From assembly GCA_021234155.1 (NCBI GenBank), contig JAJEKV010000017.1, positions 10,919,525 through 10,983,524 of the forward strand: DNA of 64,000 bases, in the 5' to 3' direction. The notes below the pieces were generated by a model. That model was not told where the DNA came from and ran no database searches. It saw only the letters and a program-made list of their open reading frames with translations. A program made the position numbers and the translations under genes. Positions 46,801-56,465 of this stretch are shown here, piece after piece. This DNA comes from Isoetes taiwanensis (Eukaryota > Streptophyta > Lycopodiopsida > Isoetales > Isoetaceae). Every line of letters starts with the position of its first letter. Position 1 is the first letter of the stretch.

Positions 46801-48504
46801 GTTTTAACAAAAGGCTTGATAAAAGGAAAAGATCTGAATAGCAAAGCTTGGATTTCAAGTTGGATGAATTCCTGCTTCGTGGATCCAATTGATTTTGCAG
46901 TTGCTCAAAAGATGCTATTGAAGGGAGAAATCATTCTCAAGGTAAGTGGGGGAACTGCCGTTGCATGGTTTCAGGGTTTCTGAGTCCAAGTGGCCAGTAT
47001 AAATCCCTGAAAGTTCACCCAGAATGCAATTCTGGATGGGGCCAATTCCACCATTTAGAGAAAAAAAACTGAAGTCTTTTTTGAGACTGAAAGGGTTAGG
47101 ATCTGAGTCAGCATGCTGAAATCAAGAAAGATGAGGAGGCATTAAATGTTGAATCAATTTGTGGCACGTCATCACATGCTTCCAGAGTCGCCACTCCATC
47201 AAATGACATGCTTTAAAGCCACATGTCTCATTTTGTTTCCTTGATTTTTCTCAAATGAACAACATCTATGCACTCCCTTGTTTTCCTTTTTGCCTTGTTA
47301 ATGCATCACAATAGTCTCTGCATTAAACTCTACAAATTGGTTCCAAACACTATATTCCATGCTTGAAATATTAATTCGATTTGCTGATGCAGCCAATTAC
47401 TGAATCTATTAGTTTGACTATGCAGTTGAGTGTTGAAATGGTACTGTCCTAGTGCTTTTTATAATGTTAGTTAAGAACAAAATTTCTCATGAATTGCTCA
47501 ACACCAGAATGACTTACAGGATTTCCTGGTAATTGTGAACTAAGAGGAACTCGTTCCCAACTCTGTCCTGCATTGGATGTATGAAGCAGTATTGCTGGCT
47601 TTCCTATAATCCAGCCCTCCTTCCCCAAAAAGCTTATTGAATTAAACCTATAGTTGAAATCTTCATCCTCAGCAGAAGGAATACTTCTTGGAGACCAAGT
47701 TTTGCCACCATTGTTTGTTTCCAGGAGCGTTTGCCTAGTTCCTAACAAAAAGCCTGCAAGAAAGACCACATTTTACATGAAATAACGGAACAACCTACAA
47801 GGCATAACTTAAATCTAAAAAGATGGGGATTGTCGCATGATTGAGCCTGGACAAATATCAAATGCTTTAAAGTGAAAGAAAGGCAGATTCCAAAAGGCAG
47901 ATTCCAAATCTACCATATATGAAATGCCTGCTATTACTTACAGACACAATAAACATCATCTGACCCAGGACTTAGACTCTAATATCTTATATTTTGTAAA
48001 ACGGTGCACACGACCAATTTCCACTGAAAATATTAAATCATATGCCCAGCTCCTTCAAGTGCTGAAAGCGTTGCCTTATATTGGGCTTATTAAAATGTGG
48101 CCACAAAAGAAATTGAAAGTGACAGAGGTCCAATCGAATTAGGCCAACCCTGATGATCAATACTTACCGTGATCAGGTTCGTCTGGAACGAATGCTACAT
48201 CCAGAAGAACTACTCCAGGATCAATTGGCAACGGAACTTTTTCCCACTGGGAAACGCCTTCATCGGCTCTAGAGCTGGATCCTATGGAAAATAATGATGC
48301 TGCAGTAAATGCAGAGGCAGCAAGCAATAAGTCACGCCTTGAGACAAGTTCTGCTGGCGTCTTGGAGCTACTGCTGCATCTAATCCGCAGATTGCTGTTA
48401 GAGGTGGACGAAGAAGAAGAGGATAGGGAGGAGGCAATGCGAGGCAAATTCGAGAGGGAAGCGGAAAATACGCACGAGGTAGCACTAGAAGCGAGGCCCG
48501 TCAT
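37809..48504 (-). CDS. HCF136: Photosystem II stability/assembly factor HCF136, chloroplast
   Basis: Minus strand, eight GT-AG exons: 48,504-48,168; 47,753-47,518; 45,805-45,675; 45,119-44,987; 42,834-42,712; 42,653-42,579; 38,084-37,969; 37,872-37,809. They sum to 1,215 nt, 404 codons plus stop, the usual length for plant HCF136. The Ser-rich N-terminus is a chloroplast transit peptide. A twin-arginine lumen signal follows ([12 protein letters not shown], residues ~54-65) and cleavage is expected after SSSRA (~79). The rest is the bacterial Ycf48-like beta-propeller with repeated NGGKTW/NAGQSWE blocks, [29 protein letters not shown] and [13 protein letters not shown]. In plants HCF136 acts in the thylakoid lumen in early assembly of the PSII reaction centre. 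All exons are open and in phase, so the gene looks functional despite TE debris in introns 4 and 6. Confidence 0.97.
38805..38888. repeat. Two tandem copies of a 42-bp unit
   Basis: GTTCAAGACATGGAGGTAG followed by AATATGCTATGTTGCAGAAAC occurs twice back to back, with one difference (TATGTTGC versus TATATTGC). It lies within HCF136 intron 6. Confidence 0.9.
40191..40202 (-). other. tRNA-iMet-type primer-binding site of a copia element
   Basis: The minus strand reads TGGTATCAGAGC, the standard primer-binding site of plant Ty1/copia elements, preceded by TTTCTGTCAATG as an LTR-like end. The LTR would lie to the right (above 40,203). It is a relic within the copia debris of HCF136 intron 6. Confidence 0.6.
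40322..40450 (+). pseudogene. Copia gag-pol fragment with aspartic protease motif
   Basis: The plus strand from 40,322 reads [18 protein letters not shown], then [16 protein letters not shown]. This is the W-x-DSG-x-x-H protease block of Ty1/copia polyproteins. It is open for only about 40 codons and is too short to appear as a long reading frame. Its orientation is opposite to the RT fragment that follows, so at least two copia fragments or a rearranged one lie here. Confidence 0.65.
40500..41050 (-). pseudogene. Copia reverse transcriptase fragment
   Basis: Minus-strand frames show, in order, [19 protein letters not shown] (about 41,030), [19 protein letters not shown], and the catalytic-type [10 protein letters not shown] (about 40,765). 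After a frame change, [17 protein letters not shown] and a [17 protein letters not shown] block follow (about 40,640-40,520). These are successive parts of a Ty1/copia RT. Frame changes and gaps make it non-functional. Confidence 0.75.
42823..43016. repeat. 97-bp tandem duplication over the HCF136 exon 5 acceptor
   Basis: Two 97-bp copies (42,823-42,919 and 42,920-43,016) differ at about two positions (ATTCAGCAACTAAG versus ATTCGGCAACTAAC). The copy nearer the exon contains the real 3' splice site of intron 4 (GTTCAG, 42,835-42,837) plus the first 12 bases of exon 5. The outer copy contains the same acceptor and the same 12 exon bases, so it is a potential decoy splice site 97 nt upstream in the transcript. 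Confidence 0.9.
43966..43978 (+). other. Second copia-type primer-binding site relic
   Basis: The plus strand has TGGTATCAGGCGC preceded by TTTAGCAAA, close to the copia PBS TGGTATCAGAGC. An LTR remnant would lie to its left (about 43,700-43,960). No clear gag follows. It lies in HCF136 intron 4. Confidence 0.45.
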
Positions 48505-48674
48505 CGCCTTGTTGCAGCAGAGTTCATTCCATGGCTGTCTTCTGTGTGGTGATCACGTAAAAGAATTTGGACGACAACGTGACACGTTGGTAGTTTCCCT
48601 CGTTATCCATAGCCATCCGGTGCCTTTATTAGCGGAAAAGTTGCCCGGAAAGATTTCCTATAAGAGCTCTTTTT
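48505..48674 (-). promoter_or_regulatory. HCF136 5' flank
   Basis: Sequence immediately upstream (in gene sense) of the HCF136 start codon. It must contain the 5' UTR and probably part of the promoter, but no TATA box or other element can be placed with confidence. It ends at the Helitron-like hairpin at 48,675. Confidence 0.35.
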
Positions 48675-48702
48675 GGGTTGCCCGTAGGGGGCAACCCTCT
48701 AG
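48675..48702 (+). mobile_element. Helitron-like 3' terminus
   Basis: A perfect 9-bp stem GGGTTGCCC/GGGCAACCC (48,675-48,683 with 48,689-48,697, 5-nt loop) is followed at once by T, CTAG and then T. Plant Helitrons end in a GC-rich hairpin close to CTRR, inserted before a host T. The spacing here (one base) is tighter than usual. No matching 5' TC end was identified to the left, where the HCF136 first exon lies, so this may be an isolated terminus or a chance hairpin. Confidence 0.4.
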
Positions 48703-49103
48703 TTGGAGGGTGGAGTGACGTTTTGAAGGTCTTGATTTATTGTGAGAATAATATGCCATAAAATATTTTGTATACGCGGTTGCGATCAGTTGGGCTTTTC
48801 TAGGGTTTTGTGACGCCAGTGACAGTTAGACGGCAACGATCCGTTTGGGATGTGCCTGACGGTAGAGATTGTTTGGGCCTATGATGAGCTCCTTTCTTTC
48901 GTTTCGGCCGATCCATGGCAGCAAAAGCAGAAGGGGAAGTAGGGGAAGCACCATTAGCAAAGGGACGGAATTATTGAAGATACTCTTCATATTACAGACT
49001 CAAAACTTGGGTCAGTGCTGCATCTTCCTTTGCTTCGTGCTATTTATCTTTTGTACCTTTAAGATCTCCATTCCATTCTAATTTATTTGATTGGATGATG
49101 CAG

Positions 49104-50030
49104 TAGAAATGAAACATATAACCTGGATTTTTGTTATGGCGAAGAAGATGACGTTGGCCAGATTTTTCTAATGGAGGTGCACCCAATTTTGCCCCTGTTG
49201 TTCCAGGGCTGCAATGCAACAATTTTTGCCTATAGAGCTACTAGCAGTGGAAAAACATATACTATGCAGGTGCATATGCTTAGGTTGCATTATCTCGTGT
49301 ATGGAATTTATATGGTAAGTTTCAATGTTGGGCGCCTTTATGGATGCAGTGATTTAGAATTAAAGCTGCAAGGTCAAGTTACAATGACTGTGTTGAGGGC
49401 AAAAACTCAGTCCTTGCAACTTGAGGTATGTGGATTATTGTTACTGCCTTGCGCAGAGACATATGATTATTAATTGCTGGCAACCTCTAGGTCATGGACG
49501 AAGATATTGGGCAAGATAAAGTTAAAGTTCTGGGTGTAGCAACCTATCCCCTTTGTAAATTGGAGCCAGAGGTAGAGAAGGAGGTCAATTTATACTTAAT
49601 ATCTCCATCAGAAACTTCAGTAACAGCTTCCAAGAAGGATTGCGGAACACTCATTCTTATAGTAAGGATTGATGAGAACACATCTATGCGTTATTATAAT
49701 TGCCTTGGATAAGCTTGTGCAGGGCTGTAGGTTATCTTTTGTAATATGTATTCAATTTTTTTGCCGATAAAGTACCATATTTTTTCGAAGGAAGAACAAG
49801 AAACTGCTATGGAGTGTGAGAAGCAGCTGCTTGAGGAGAAGAGAAAAGCGAAGGAGGCAGGTCTTATTGGAAGTACATTGGATGTTGTTGGGGGTGTAGT
49901 GGGAGGTGTAGGAGGAGTAGTTGGTGGTGCAGGAAAATTTGTAGTTGGTGGTGCTGGTCTAGTTGGCACTGGTTTAGGGCAAGCAAGAAAGCTTGTAACG
50001 AAAAAGCATGAGAATGGCATATCGAGGTGA
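49104..50030 (+). pseudogene. Chimeric pseudogene: kinesin motor fragment plus synaptotagmin C2/C-terminal fragment
   Basis: The first exon-like block (49,104-49,269) carries kinesin motor sequence: YNLDFCYGEEDDVGQIF, then GCNATIFAYRATSSGKTYTM. The P-loop normally reads AYGxTGSGKT; the Gly-to-Arg change should destroy nucleotide binding. Blocks at about 49,345-49,422 (VTMTVLRAKTQSLQLE) and 49,491-49,660 (VMDEDIGQDKVKVLGVATYP) match a plant synaptotagmin/CLB-type C2 domain, with the middle of the C2 domain missing at the LRAKTQS junction. The last block (about 49,772-50,030) has FSKEEQETAMECEKQ and a Gly/Val-rich tail ending RKLVTKKHENGISR. The blocks keep GT and AG junctions. Two unrelated families in one row and a broken C2 domain point to a pseudogene. 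Confidence 0.65.
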
Positions 50031-50284
50031 AATGCTGAATTTTTTATTCTACATGTAAAGTCTGAAGGCTAATTATTCGTTCTCAGATCCGTCTATGTAT
50101 ATCAGAGGGCATTGTCCATTGCTGTATATTATGTTCCAGTAGATAAGTCTTGTAGAATATATCTCCTCTGTGAGGACAGTTGCATTGTACTTTGCTAACC
50201 ACCTTCAAGATTGTATATTATTCTCTCTTTTCTTTTATAATGAATGTTTCAAGGTTGCATGCTCGGTTATTTGTATTCAAACGG

Positions 50285-50510
50285 CTTGCGAAAGTTATTT
50301 TGGTATCTTATTGAATATTGGAAAGGTCATATTTTTAGGTGGTTGCATTATCTTTTGCGTATGGAATTTAAATGGTAAGCTTCAATGTTGGGAGGCTTTA
50401 CGAATGCAGAGTTAGAACTAAAGCTACCACAATGATGCAATGGGTAGAACTAAAGCTACAAGGTCATGCATCAATGACTCCTCTAAAGGGCCAACCCCTT
50501 GATGCGTTAG
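50285..50510 (+). repeat. Second partial copy of the synaptotagmin-like C2 exon region
   Basis: Words GGTTGCATTATC, GTATGGAATTTA(A/T)ATGGTAAG and CTTCAATGTTGGG(A/C)G recur from 49,281-49,345, followed by two partial repeats of GAACTAAAGCTAC(A/C). The copy lacks the downstream exons, so a piece of the pseudogene was duplicated about 1 kb downstream. Confidence 0.7.
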
Positions 50511-51159
50511 CATCTGGTTTAACTAGAGAAAATCGCACGTCTTAAAAATATACTAGAACACTTATCTCCGAGTTTAAGCCCACCCAAAGTTAGCATTGAA
50601 CAAAGCAACAAAAGCAATAAAGCAATATTGGTGTGGTGTGCGCATATATGTAATATAAATAAGGAAATCGTAAGAGAAATTCAATCAAAAACTTTTGGAG
50701 AAAGAATACTTAAATAGAGATACAAACCCTTAAGGCCAAAGCTCACCATCCAACCAGGCTATTCAAGCAAGAGAGAATTCGAGAAATATCTAAATTTTGG
50801 AAGAGAGAATTCGAGAAATATTTAAATTTTGGAAGATATGCAATGTAATTAGTAATACAATAGAGACACTAGAGATTCCACTCTAGAAAGAACCAAATCT
50901 AGGAAAGGCTAAGAGAAAAGATAACTCAATTGAAAGACCAGATATTCCTCTCGAGCAGTATCAAATCTAAGAAAGAAATTTAAGGAGGATGTAGGCTTTG
51001 GCACATCAGGAAATGGGTTCATGCTAAGAACATCTGGTACCAATCGTTGTAGATCCGAAGTGTCACCCCTGTTCATCTGTGTCGCTGATGTCTCCCCTCT
51101 ACCTCCGATTCTATTATATATCGTTAGAAAAAGGGTTTAGTCAATTTTAATTGTTCCTT
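50511..51159. other. Intergenic with dispersed repeat word
   Basis: No gene seen. 50,725-50,830 contains a tandemly repeated GAGAATTCGAGAAATAT word and the AAGCTCACCATCCAACCAGG word also present near 30,975. AT-rich, probably old transposon sequence. Confidence 0.4.
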
Positions 51160-51737
51160 TTCCTAAAGGTCATTTAATTTAAATAATAGTCCATATATAT
51201 TCTTACTAGATAGTTTGATCATAACATGGCCCAGATAATTTATCCATCTTTCTCTTTCTCTTGCTTCCATAGCCGCTCCGTTGAGTACCACCATATCAAT
51301 TCTTCCATTTCCAGGATTGATTGACCTATCAAGGAATTACATGGCAAATTAACATAATCAAGTCCATGGTTACAAGCCTGATTGAGTCCACAATCTGGAA
51401 TACCCAACTGCAGCCCTTAAGGCTAAAATTCACCAAGTTGCAGTCATAATAACTGTCTCAAAACACTACAGGAGGAAGGGGGTATTAGAGTTAGTTTTAG
51501 AGTCAAACCTTAGTTATAAACTTAGATGGAAAAAAATAGAAAATAAATCCTTAAACTGATGCTACAACGGACTCTAAGCTATGTCGTTTAAACGTCAGAA
51601 AGCATGGGAATTTAGCCAGTTTTGCAACAGATATAGGGCCACGATTAGAGTGAACTGTAGCGTTATAATTAGAGACAACTCTACCGTCAGCATTAGAGTT
51701 AAATTTAGAGTCAACCATACTGTTAGAATTAGAGTCA
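51160..51737. repeat. Segmental duplication, copy A (empty site for LINE 3)
   Basis: Collinear with 52,270-52,367, 54,566-54,829 and 55,784-56,015. Where copy B has LINE 3, copy A reads CCATCTTTCTCTTTCTCTTG without interruption. Where copy B has a second insertion, copy A reads CAAACCTTAGTTATAAAC. The right end holds short tandem words ATTAGAGTCAACC, which on the minus strand give a Val-Asn/Asp-Ser-Asn-rich repeat. Confidence 0.82.
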
Positions 51738-52269
51738 ACCAGAGAATCATCCTCAACCTCCTCTACTATGCCGTTCTAATATGGAAATAAAGTGTAAAGA
51801 TAGAAGAACACATGGAATAACAGAATAATAAAGAAATATTTAGATACTACAATGTCATACCTTATTTTTCTTTTGCGTCCCACTCCTTGCTTTTGTTCCA
51901 CAAAAATCTCGAGGATTAAACTACAAAAATCAAATGAAATAAAGATAAGTTAGATGATTTACAAGTAAAAGAAAATAATTTACTCAATAACTTATAGATC
52001 CTAGCTTTTGTCCATTCTCAATCATCATTTCTCTGTACGCTTTGTACCCTATCGATTTAATTTTGTCCAAGATTTCGTCTCCTGGGTAATGACCCCAATC
52101 TTTGAATTTGAAAATTCCATCGCATAAGAATAAAGTAGACTTCATTAATCTAATTAATACTCCAACCAGCATTCAAAGAACACCATTGAGCATGCAAAAA
52201 AAAAGAGGGGGATACATATGCTACACATATTCTGTCGCCCTTCAAGTCTTTGGAACATATGTCCTAATA
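51738..52269. other. Spacer between the duplicated segments
   Basis: No recognisable gene. There is a short open minus-strand stretch at 51,984-52,172 (MLVGVLIRLMKSTLFLC) with no family signal. Confidence 0.35.
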
Positions 52270-52367
52270 TATTTCCTTAAGGTCATTTAATTTAAATAAT
52301 AGTCCATATATATTCTTACTAGATAATTTAATCATGATATGGTCCAGATAATTTATCCATCTTTCTT
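52270..52367. repeat. Segmental duplication, copy B, part 1
   Basis: Matches 51,160-51,255 (AAGGTCATTTAATTTAAATA, TATATTCTTACTAGATA, CCAGATAATTTATCCATC) and stops at CTTTCT, where LINE 3 begins. Confidence 0.82.
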
Positions 52368-54207
52368 TGCAGCAGCTGTATGACCCAATGGGAAGCCGGG
52401 CACCAGTACCTCCGCAGACAGGCCTAGCACTGGTCATTACTGAAGGGGATGTCATAATGGGCCTGCAACGCCTCGCTAACGGGAAGGCAGCAGATTTGGA
52501 TGGTATGCAGGCAGAGCTTCTCAAGTGGGCCGGGCCCCCAATGGTGCCGGTTCTCACAGCACTCTTCAACAGGGCATTGCAAGAAGGCTTCCCCCCGCAC
52601 TGGACTACTAGTAGAGTTGTGCCCATATACAAAGCAGGGGACCCCCACAGCCCGACCAACTATCGTTACCATTATGGTCGGATTCGTCTTTGCCAAGTTG
52701 CTTGCCGATTCTTGAGCGGCGATTGACACTTTGGGCGGAGGATGGAGAAGTGCGGGCTCTCTCGCCAGGCGGGCTTCCGCCCCGGCATTCTACTATTGAC
52801 CATATCTTCACTCTGCGAACACTCATAGAGGATAGCCGGAATCGACGCCAGAATCTGTACTGTTGCTTTGTGGATTTCGCAAAGGCTTTTGACACAGTGC
52901 CTCGGGATAAGTTGTGGGATAGATTGAGACAGCTAGGGACCCCCGTCGACTTGCGTAATGCTATATACGCATTATCACGAGGCTTGCTCCGGGCCGTCTC
53001 ACACTCGCCGGGGAGCCCGTTGTTAGTAGCATTGGGTGCGCCGGGGCTGCCCTCTATCACCGACGCTCTTCGGCTTGTACATTGACCAGCTAGAAGAATG
53101 GCTAGCCGAAAGCACTTGGGAGGCGCCATTGATGCACCACATAATCCGCAACTCATATATGCCGATGATGTTGACCTGCTTCGCATATACCCCGGAAGGA
53201 CATGCAACGCCACCGGATGCTTTGGACACTTTCGCCAATTTATCGACATGAGAGTTAACTTGGCCAAGACAAGGGTGTCTTTGCTGGTCCCATCATCCCG
53301 CACCCACGCCTTCCCTCATTCACTTACCGTAAGGCGTGTAGTGGAGGTGGCTCGATCTTATAAGTATTTGGGCATTGAGTTTTCTACTACCACACACCGA
53401 TGCATCCATCGTTACTGGTCACCGCAGCCGGAAAGCCCCAGATGCAATGCAAAACAACAAATACAAGGCGTAGCCAGATGCATGGGGTCACCAGCACACT
53501 TGTTCGGGGCCTTGGTTGAACCGGGCCCTCCTCTATGGGGCGTAAGTGTGGGGGCGGTGATATCCCTCACCACTTGGAACGATCTAGAGCAGTACGTAAG
53601 GCCTTCTTGGCCCGGCACCGGGAGTGAAATCCACGGTCCCATATCGATCTTGCTCCAGAGAGACAGGCTTCCTTCCATTACTGAGGGTCTGCTACTGAAC
53701 GTCACATTATTTACTTCCGGAAGGTGGGGGCTATGGATGAAGCCCGGCTGCCCAACCTTGCTTTGGCGAAGGGCGATGGGCCCGCAAAACACTCAAAGCT
53801 TCTTTGGAAAGACAAGCAAGCCCGGTGGTTCTCGCTATGGAATGTGCGAGGCAATACCACGATGTGGACCCGGTGCATACACCGAAGGAAGGAACGCTTG
53901 CCTTGAAGCGAAGCTTTTGATGCTTGCTTCATGGCCAAGCTTTGGGATGCGAGGCCCCGGCATGTCAAGGTGGCAAATTATCGACAAAGAGGTTAATCCC
54001 ATGCTCACGAGGGGCCCACACCACTACCTGTGCACCCATCTACCCATGAAAAAGCGCGGGGTGATTGCTTCCATTCGCGACAGTGCACACCACCTCCGCA
54101 TTGAGACGGGGAGATGGATTCGGGGCCGCGTGAGGACGAGTCCGCCAATGCCGCCAACGAGGCCATTGAGGATGAAAGTCACGCCCTCCGTGCTGTCCGG
54201 CGTCTGA
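52368..54207 (+). pseudogene. LINE 3 reverse transcriptase, frameshifted
   Basis: RT blocks in three frames. 52,367-52,726: NGKAADLDGMQAELLKWAG and VVPIYKAGDPHSPTNYR, with a break right after NYR. 52,690-53,085: the HSTIDHIFTLRTLIEDS block and CCFVDFAKAFDTVPRDKLW with the first catalytic Asp. 53,036-53,251: RRGCPLSPTLFGLYIDQLEE. 53,098-54,207: QLIYADDVDLL with the catalytic Asp pair, RVNLAKTRVSLLVPSS, YKYLGIEFS, then a long C-terminal region with IASIRDSAHHLR. The endonuclease is lost to 5' truncation. At least three frame shifts make it inactive. Confidence 0.88.
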
Positions 54208-54565
54208 GCATATCCTGGCTCGGTATGCTCGGTTAGTTGTGCCCCATCGCCTTGCATGAGCTAATCGAGCAGCACGGCCTCTGTAGGCTTGTTGGGATCG
54301 TTACCTCCGGGAGGTAATGGATACGCTGCGGACTCGGTTATGCCCCCATCCGGCACATTAACCTCACCGGTGTACTTGTGATTATGTATATAAGCGTGCG
54401 GTATGTCAAAGATCCTTATTGCTACTAAGGTTTTCCCAAAAAAACCCTTCGGGGCGGGGGTTTTTTAATCCTGGTAGTAATACGCCTGCTGCTCTCTCTT
54501 TGTACTTGGGTCCCATAGGCCAGTTGGTCTCCGTGGACGATAAAATCATATTCTATTCTATTCTT
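52368..54565 (+). mobile_element. LINE 3: 5'-truncated copy of the LINE 1/LINE 2 family
   Basis: 2.2-kb plus-strand insertion starting within the region just before the RT (LYDPMGSRAPVPPQTGLALV) and ending with the family hairpin (54,417-54,482), the word GGTCTCCGTGGACGATAAAA and a short TTCTA tail. The paralogous empty site in copy A and the flanking CTTTCT words define both ends. It is the best-preserved RT of the family in this window, though still frameshifted. Confidence 0.9.
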
Positions 54566-54829
54566 TCTCTTGCTTCCATAGCCGCTCCGCTGAGTACCAT
54601 CATATCAATTCTTCCATTTCCCAGAATTGGTCGACTTATCAAGGAACTACGTGGCAAATTAACATAACCAAGTCCATGCTTACAAGCATGATTGAGTCCA
54701 CAATTTGGAATATCCAAGTGTAGCCTTAAGGTTAAAATTTACCAAGACCAACTATTATGCTGCAGTCATAATAACTGTCTCACAAGGGGAAGGGGATACT
54801 AGAGTTAGTTTTAGAGTCAAACCTTTCAC
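54566..54829. repeat. Segmental duplication, copy B, part 2
   Basis: Continues copy A from CTCTTGCTTCCATAGCCGCTCC through GAGTTAGTTTTAGAGTCAAACC, then is interrupted by a second insertion. Confidence 0.8.
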
Positions 54830-55783
54830 AACATATATAAAGCAGTCTCACTGTTTGTTTAAGGCTAATATTTCCATCTAAAAAAAAACTTGACCACAAC
54901 ACGTGTAAGAAAATAACAAAAATTAAAAAATCCCAAAATTCTTGCACGACCTTCCCTTTCTTGCTCTTCAAGCAATCCTTGACGGCTCAGCCAACAGCCA
55001 GATCTCCGTGCCACTTCTCTGCCCCACAAAAGAGGGTCACGAGCATCCAAGCTTCTTAAACAGAGCTTACTTTGGGGTCCTGTATTGAGATAGCAAAGTA
55101 AGCTCTGTATTTGTCCAAAGTAAGCTCTATATTTGTTCTGATCTCCACTGAAGGCCGCAGTTGCAATTTGGTCAGGCGAACACATAACCTGAGGCTCAGC
55201 ATACTTGGGCTTGGGATAAAAAAAATAGAATAGCTTTGTTGGGCCAGAATAAGGCTGCATGTCGATGATGCCACGACAAGATAGCATCCAGAACTAGTCG
55301 GAATCTAGGCCAAGAGGGCCGATTTGCTGCAAAAAGGTCTTTGCTAGACGGATGCATGGAAATTGGAGACTGAACATCTCCTTCCTTGTGGCCATTCTAT
55401 CGAGACTTAAGAAGATCAACCAACCCGATTTAGACTTGGAATTTTGTTAAAAAATAATAAATAAGAATAACAATATAATATCGTGGAGTTAACAATGTTA
55501 TATAGAGGCATTTGAATTGTCCATAGAATTTTGTTATTAGTGAAACTATGGGTGATTCCAGGCAAAGGGAATTGCCTGAGAATTTGAAGTGCAAGTTTAG
55601 GTGTGTAGTCGAAGTATTTTTGGTCGTGACGTATATTGGATTGTATGTGAAATTGTGATTGAATAGCCATCAATATGCTTCTCCTGTTGCTCAAACGAAT
55701 GTTCACAATCAGTTATCAGTTACTCTCTTCCTAATACTCGTTTTGTAGGAAAGAGAAACGTGCCGCCGTGATAAATTTCTTGT
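54830..55783. other. 954-bp insertion in duplication copy B, unidentified
   Basis: Absent from copy A, where CAAACCTT joins AGTTATAAAC. The insert starts near TCACAACATATATAAAGC and ends near GATAAATTTCTTGT. The ending word CCGTGATAAATTTCTTGTA also occurs at 33,170-33,188 in the long direct repeat. Short minus-strand open stretches (54,865-55,287 and 55,416-55,706) have no family signal. No terminal repeats or target duplication were found. Confidence 0.5.
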
Positions 55784-56015
55784 AGTTATAAACTTAGATA
55801 GAAAAAAATAGAAAAAAAGTCCTTAACCTGATGCTACAACTGACTCTAAGCTCTGCCGTTTAAATGTCAGAATTAGCACGGGAATTTAGTGCCAGTTTTG
55901 CAACAGATATAGGGTCACAATTAGAGTCAACCATAGTGTTAGAATTAGAGACAACTCTACCATCAACATTAGAGTTAACATTAGAGTTAACCATATTGTT
56001 AGAACTAGAGTCAAC
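55784..56015. repeat. Segmental duplication, copy B, part 3
   Basis: Continues copy A from AGTTATAAACTTAGAT through the tandem ATTAGAGTCAACC words. On the minus strand these words code a repeat of Val-Asn/Asp-Ser-Asn type (for example NSNVNSNVDGRVVSNSN), open at 55,860-56,051. The coding potential probably follows from the tandem repeat. Confidence 0.75.
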
Positions 56016-56059
56016 CAGAGCTTTAGCCTTTGCAGCCTTGAGAAAGCTCAACCGGAATT

Positions 56060-56465
56060 TGATTATAAAGACATGTTAATTCTACGGCTTGCAACCACTC
56101 AAGTCTTTCAGCAAGATGTGTACAATTTACTTTATCAAAGTGCTTAGTTAAATCTATAAATGCCAAAAATCACTTATTACCTGCACCCTTCGCTCCTTCC
56201 TTGAGCACCCTCTATGTGACTAAGTGGTCAAAGGTAGAGTGAGCCATACGAAAACTTGCTTGTCCTGGTGATCTTATATTTTGCTCATCTGCACAACATG
56301 TAACCTTATGTTCAAGCGTCGAAGAAAATAATTTAGCAAATGCATTGCTCACTAATGTCATCCTTATCACCAGTCTTGTGCACTGGCACAAATCTATTCA
56401 AATACCATTCTTTAGGAAAATATCTTCTCAAGAGTGCTTCATTGCATAAATCTACCAAAAGGCCA
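56060..56465 (-). pseudogene. Decayed LINE reverse transcriptase fragment
   Basis: Read on the minus strand with several frame changes: FPKEWYLNRFVPVHKTGDKD (about 56,420-56,360), NAFAKLFSSTLEHKV, QASFRMAHSTFDHLVT (about 56,260-56,215), and FLAFIDLTKHFDKVNC (about 56,170-56,120). These are RT fingers and palm blocks (P-x-x-K-x-GD and F-x-D-x-x-K-x-FD-x-V). It has a different sequence from the LINE 1-3 family and is too broken to give a long reading frame. Confidence 0.6.

Noticed and set aside
48284-48718. 144-codon plus-strand frame over HCF136 exon 1
   Set aside because: It is the complement of the HCF136 transit peptide region and promoter; the Glu-rich composition mirrors the Ser-rich sense strand.
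55860-56079. Asn/Ser-rich repeat protein
   Set aside because: The open frames on both strands follow from the short tandem ATTAGAGTCAACC words in a duplicated non-coding segment.
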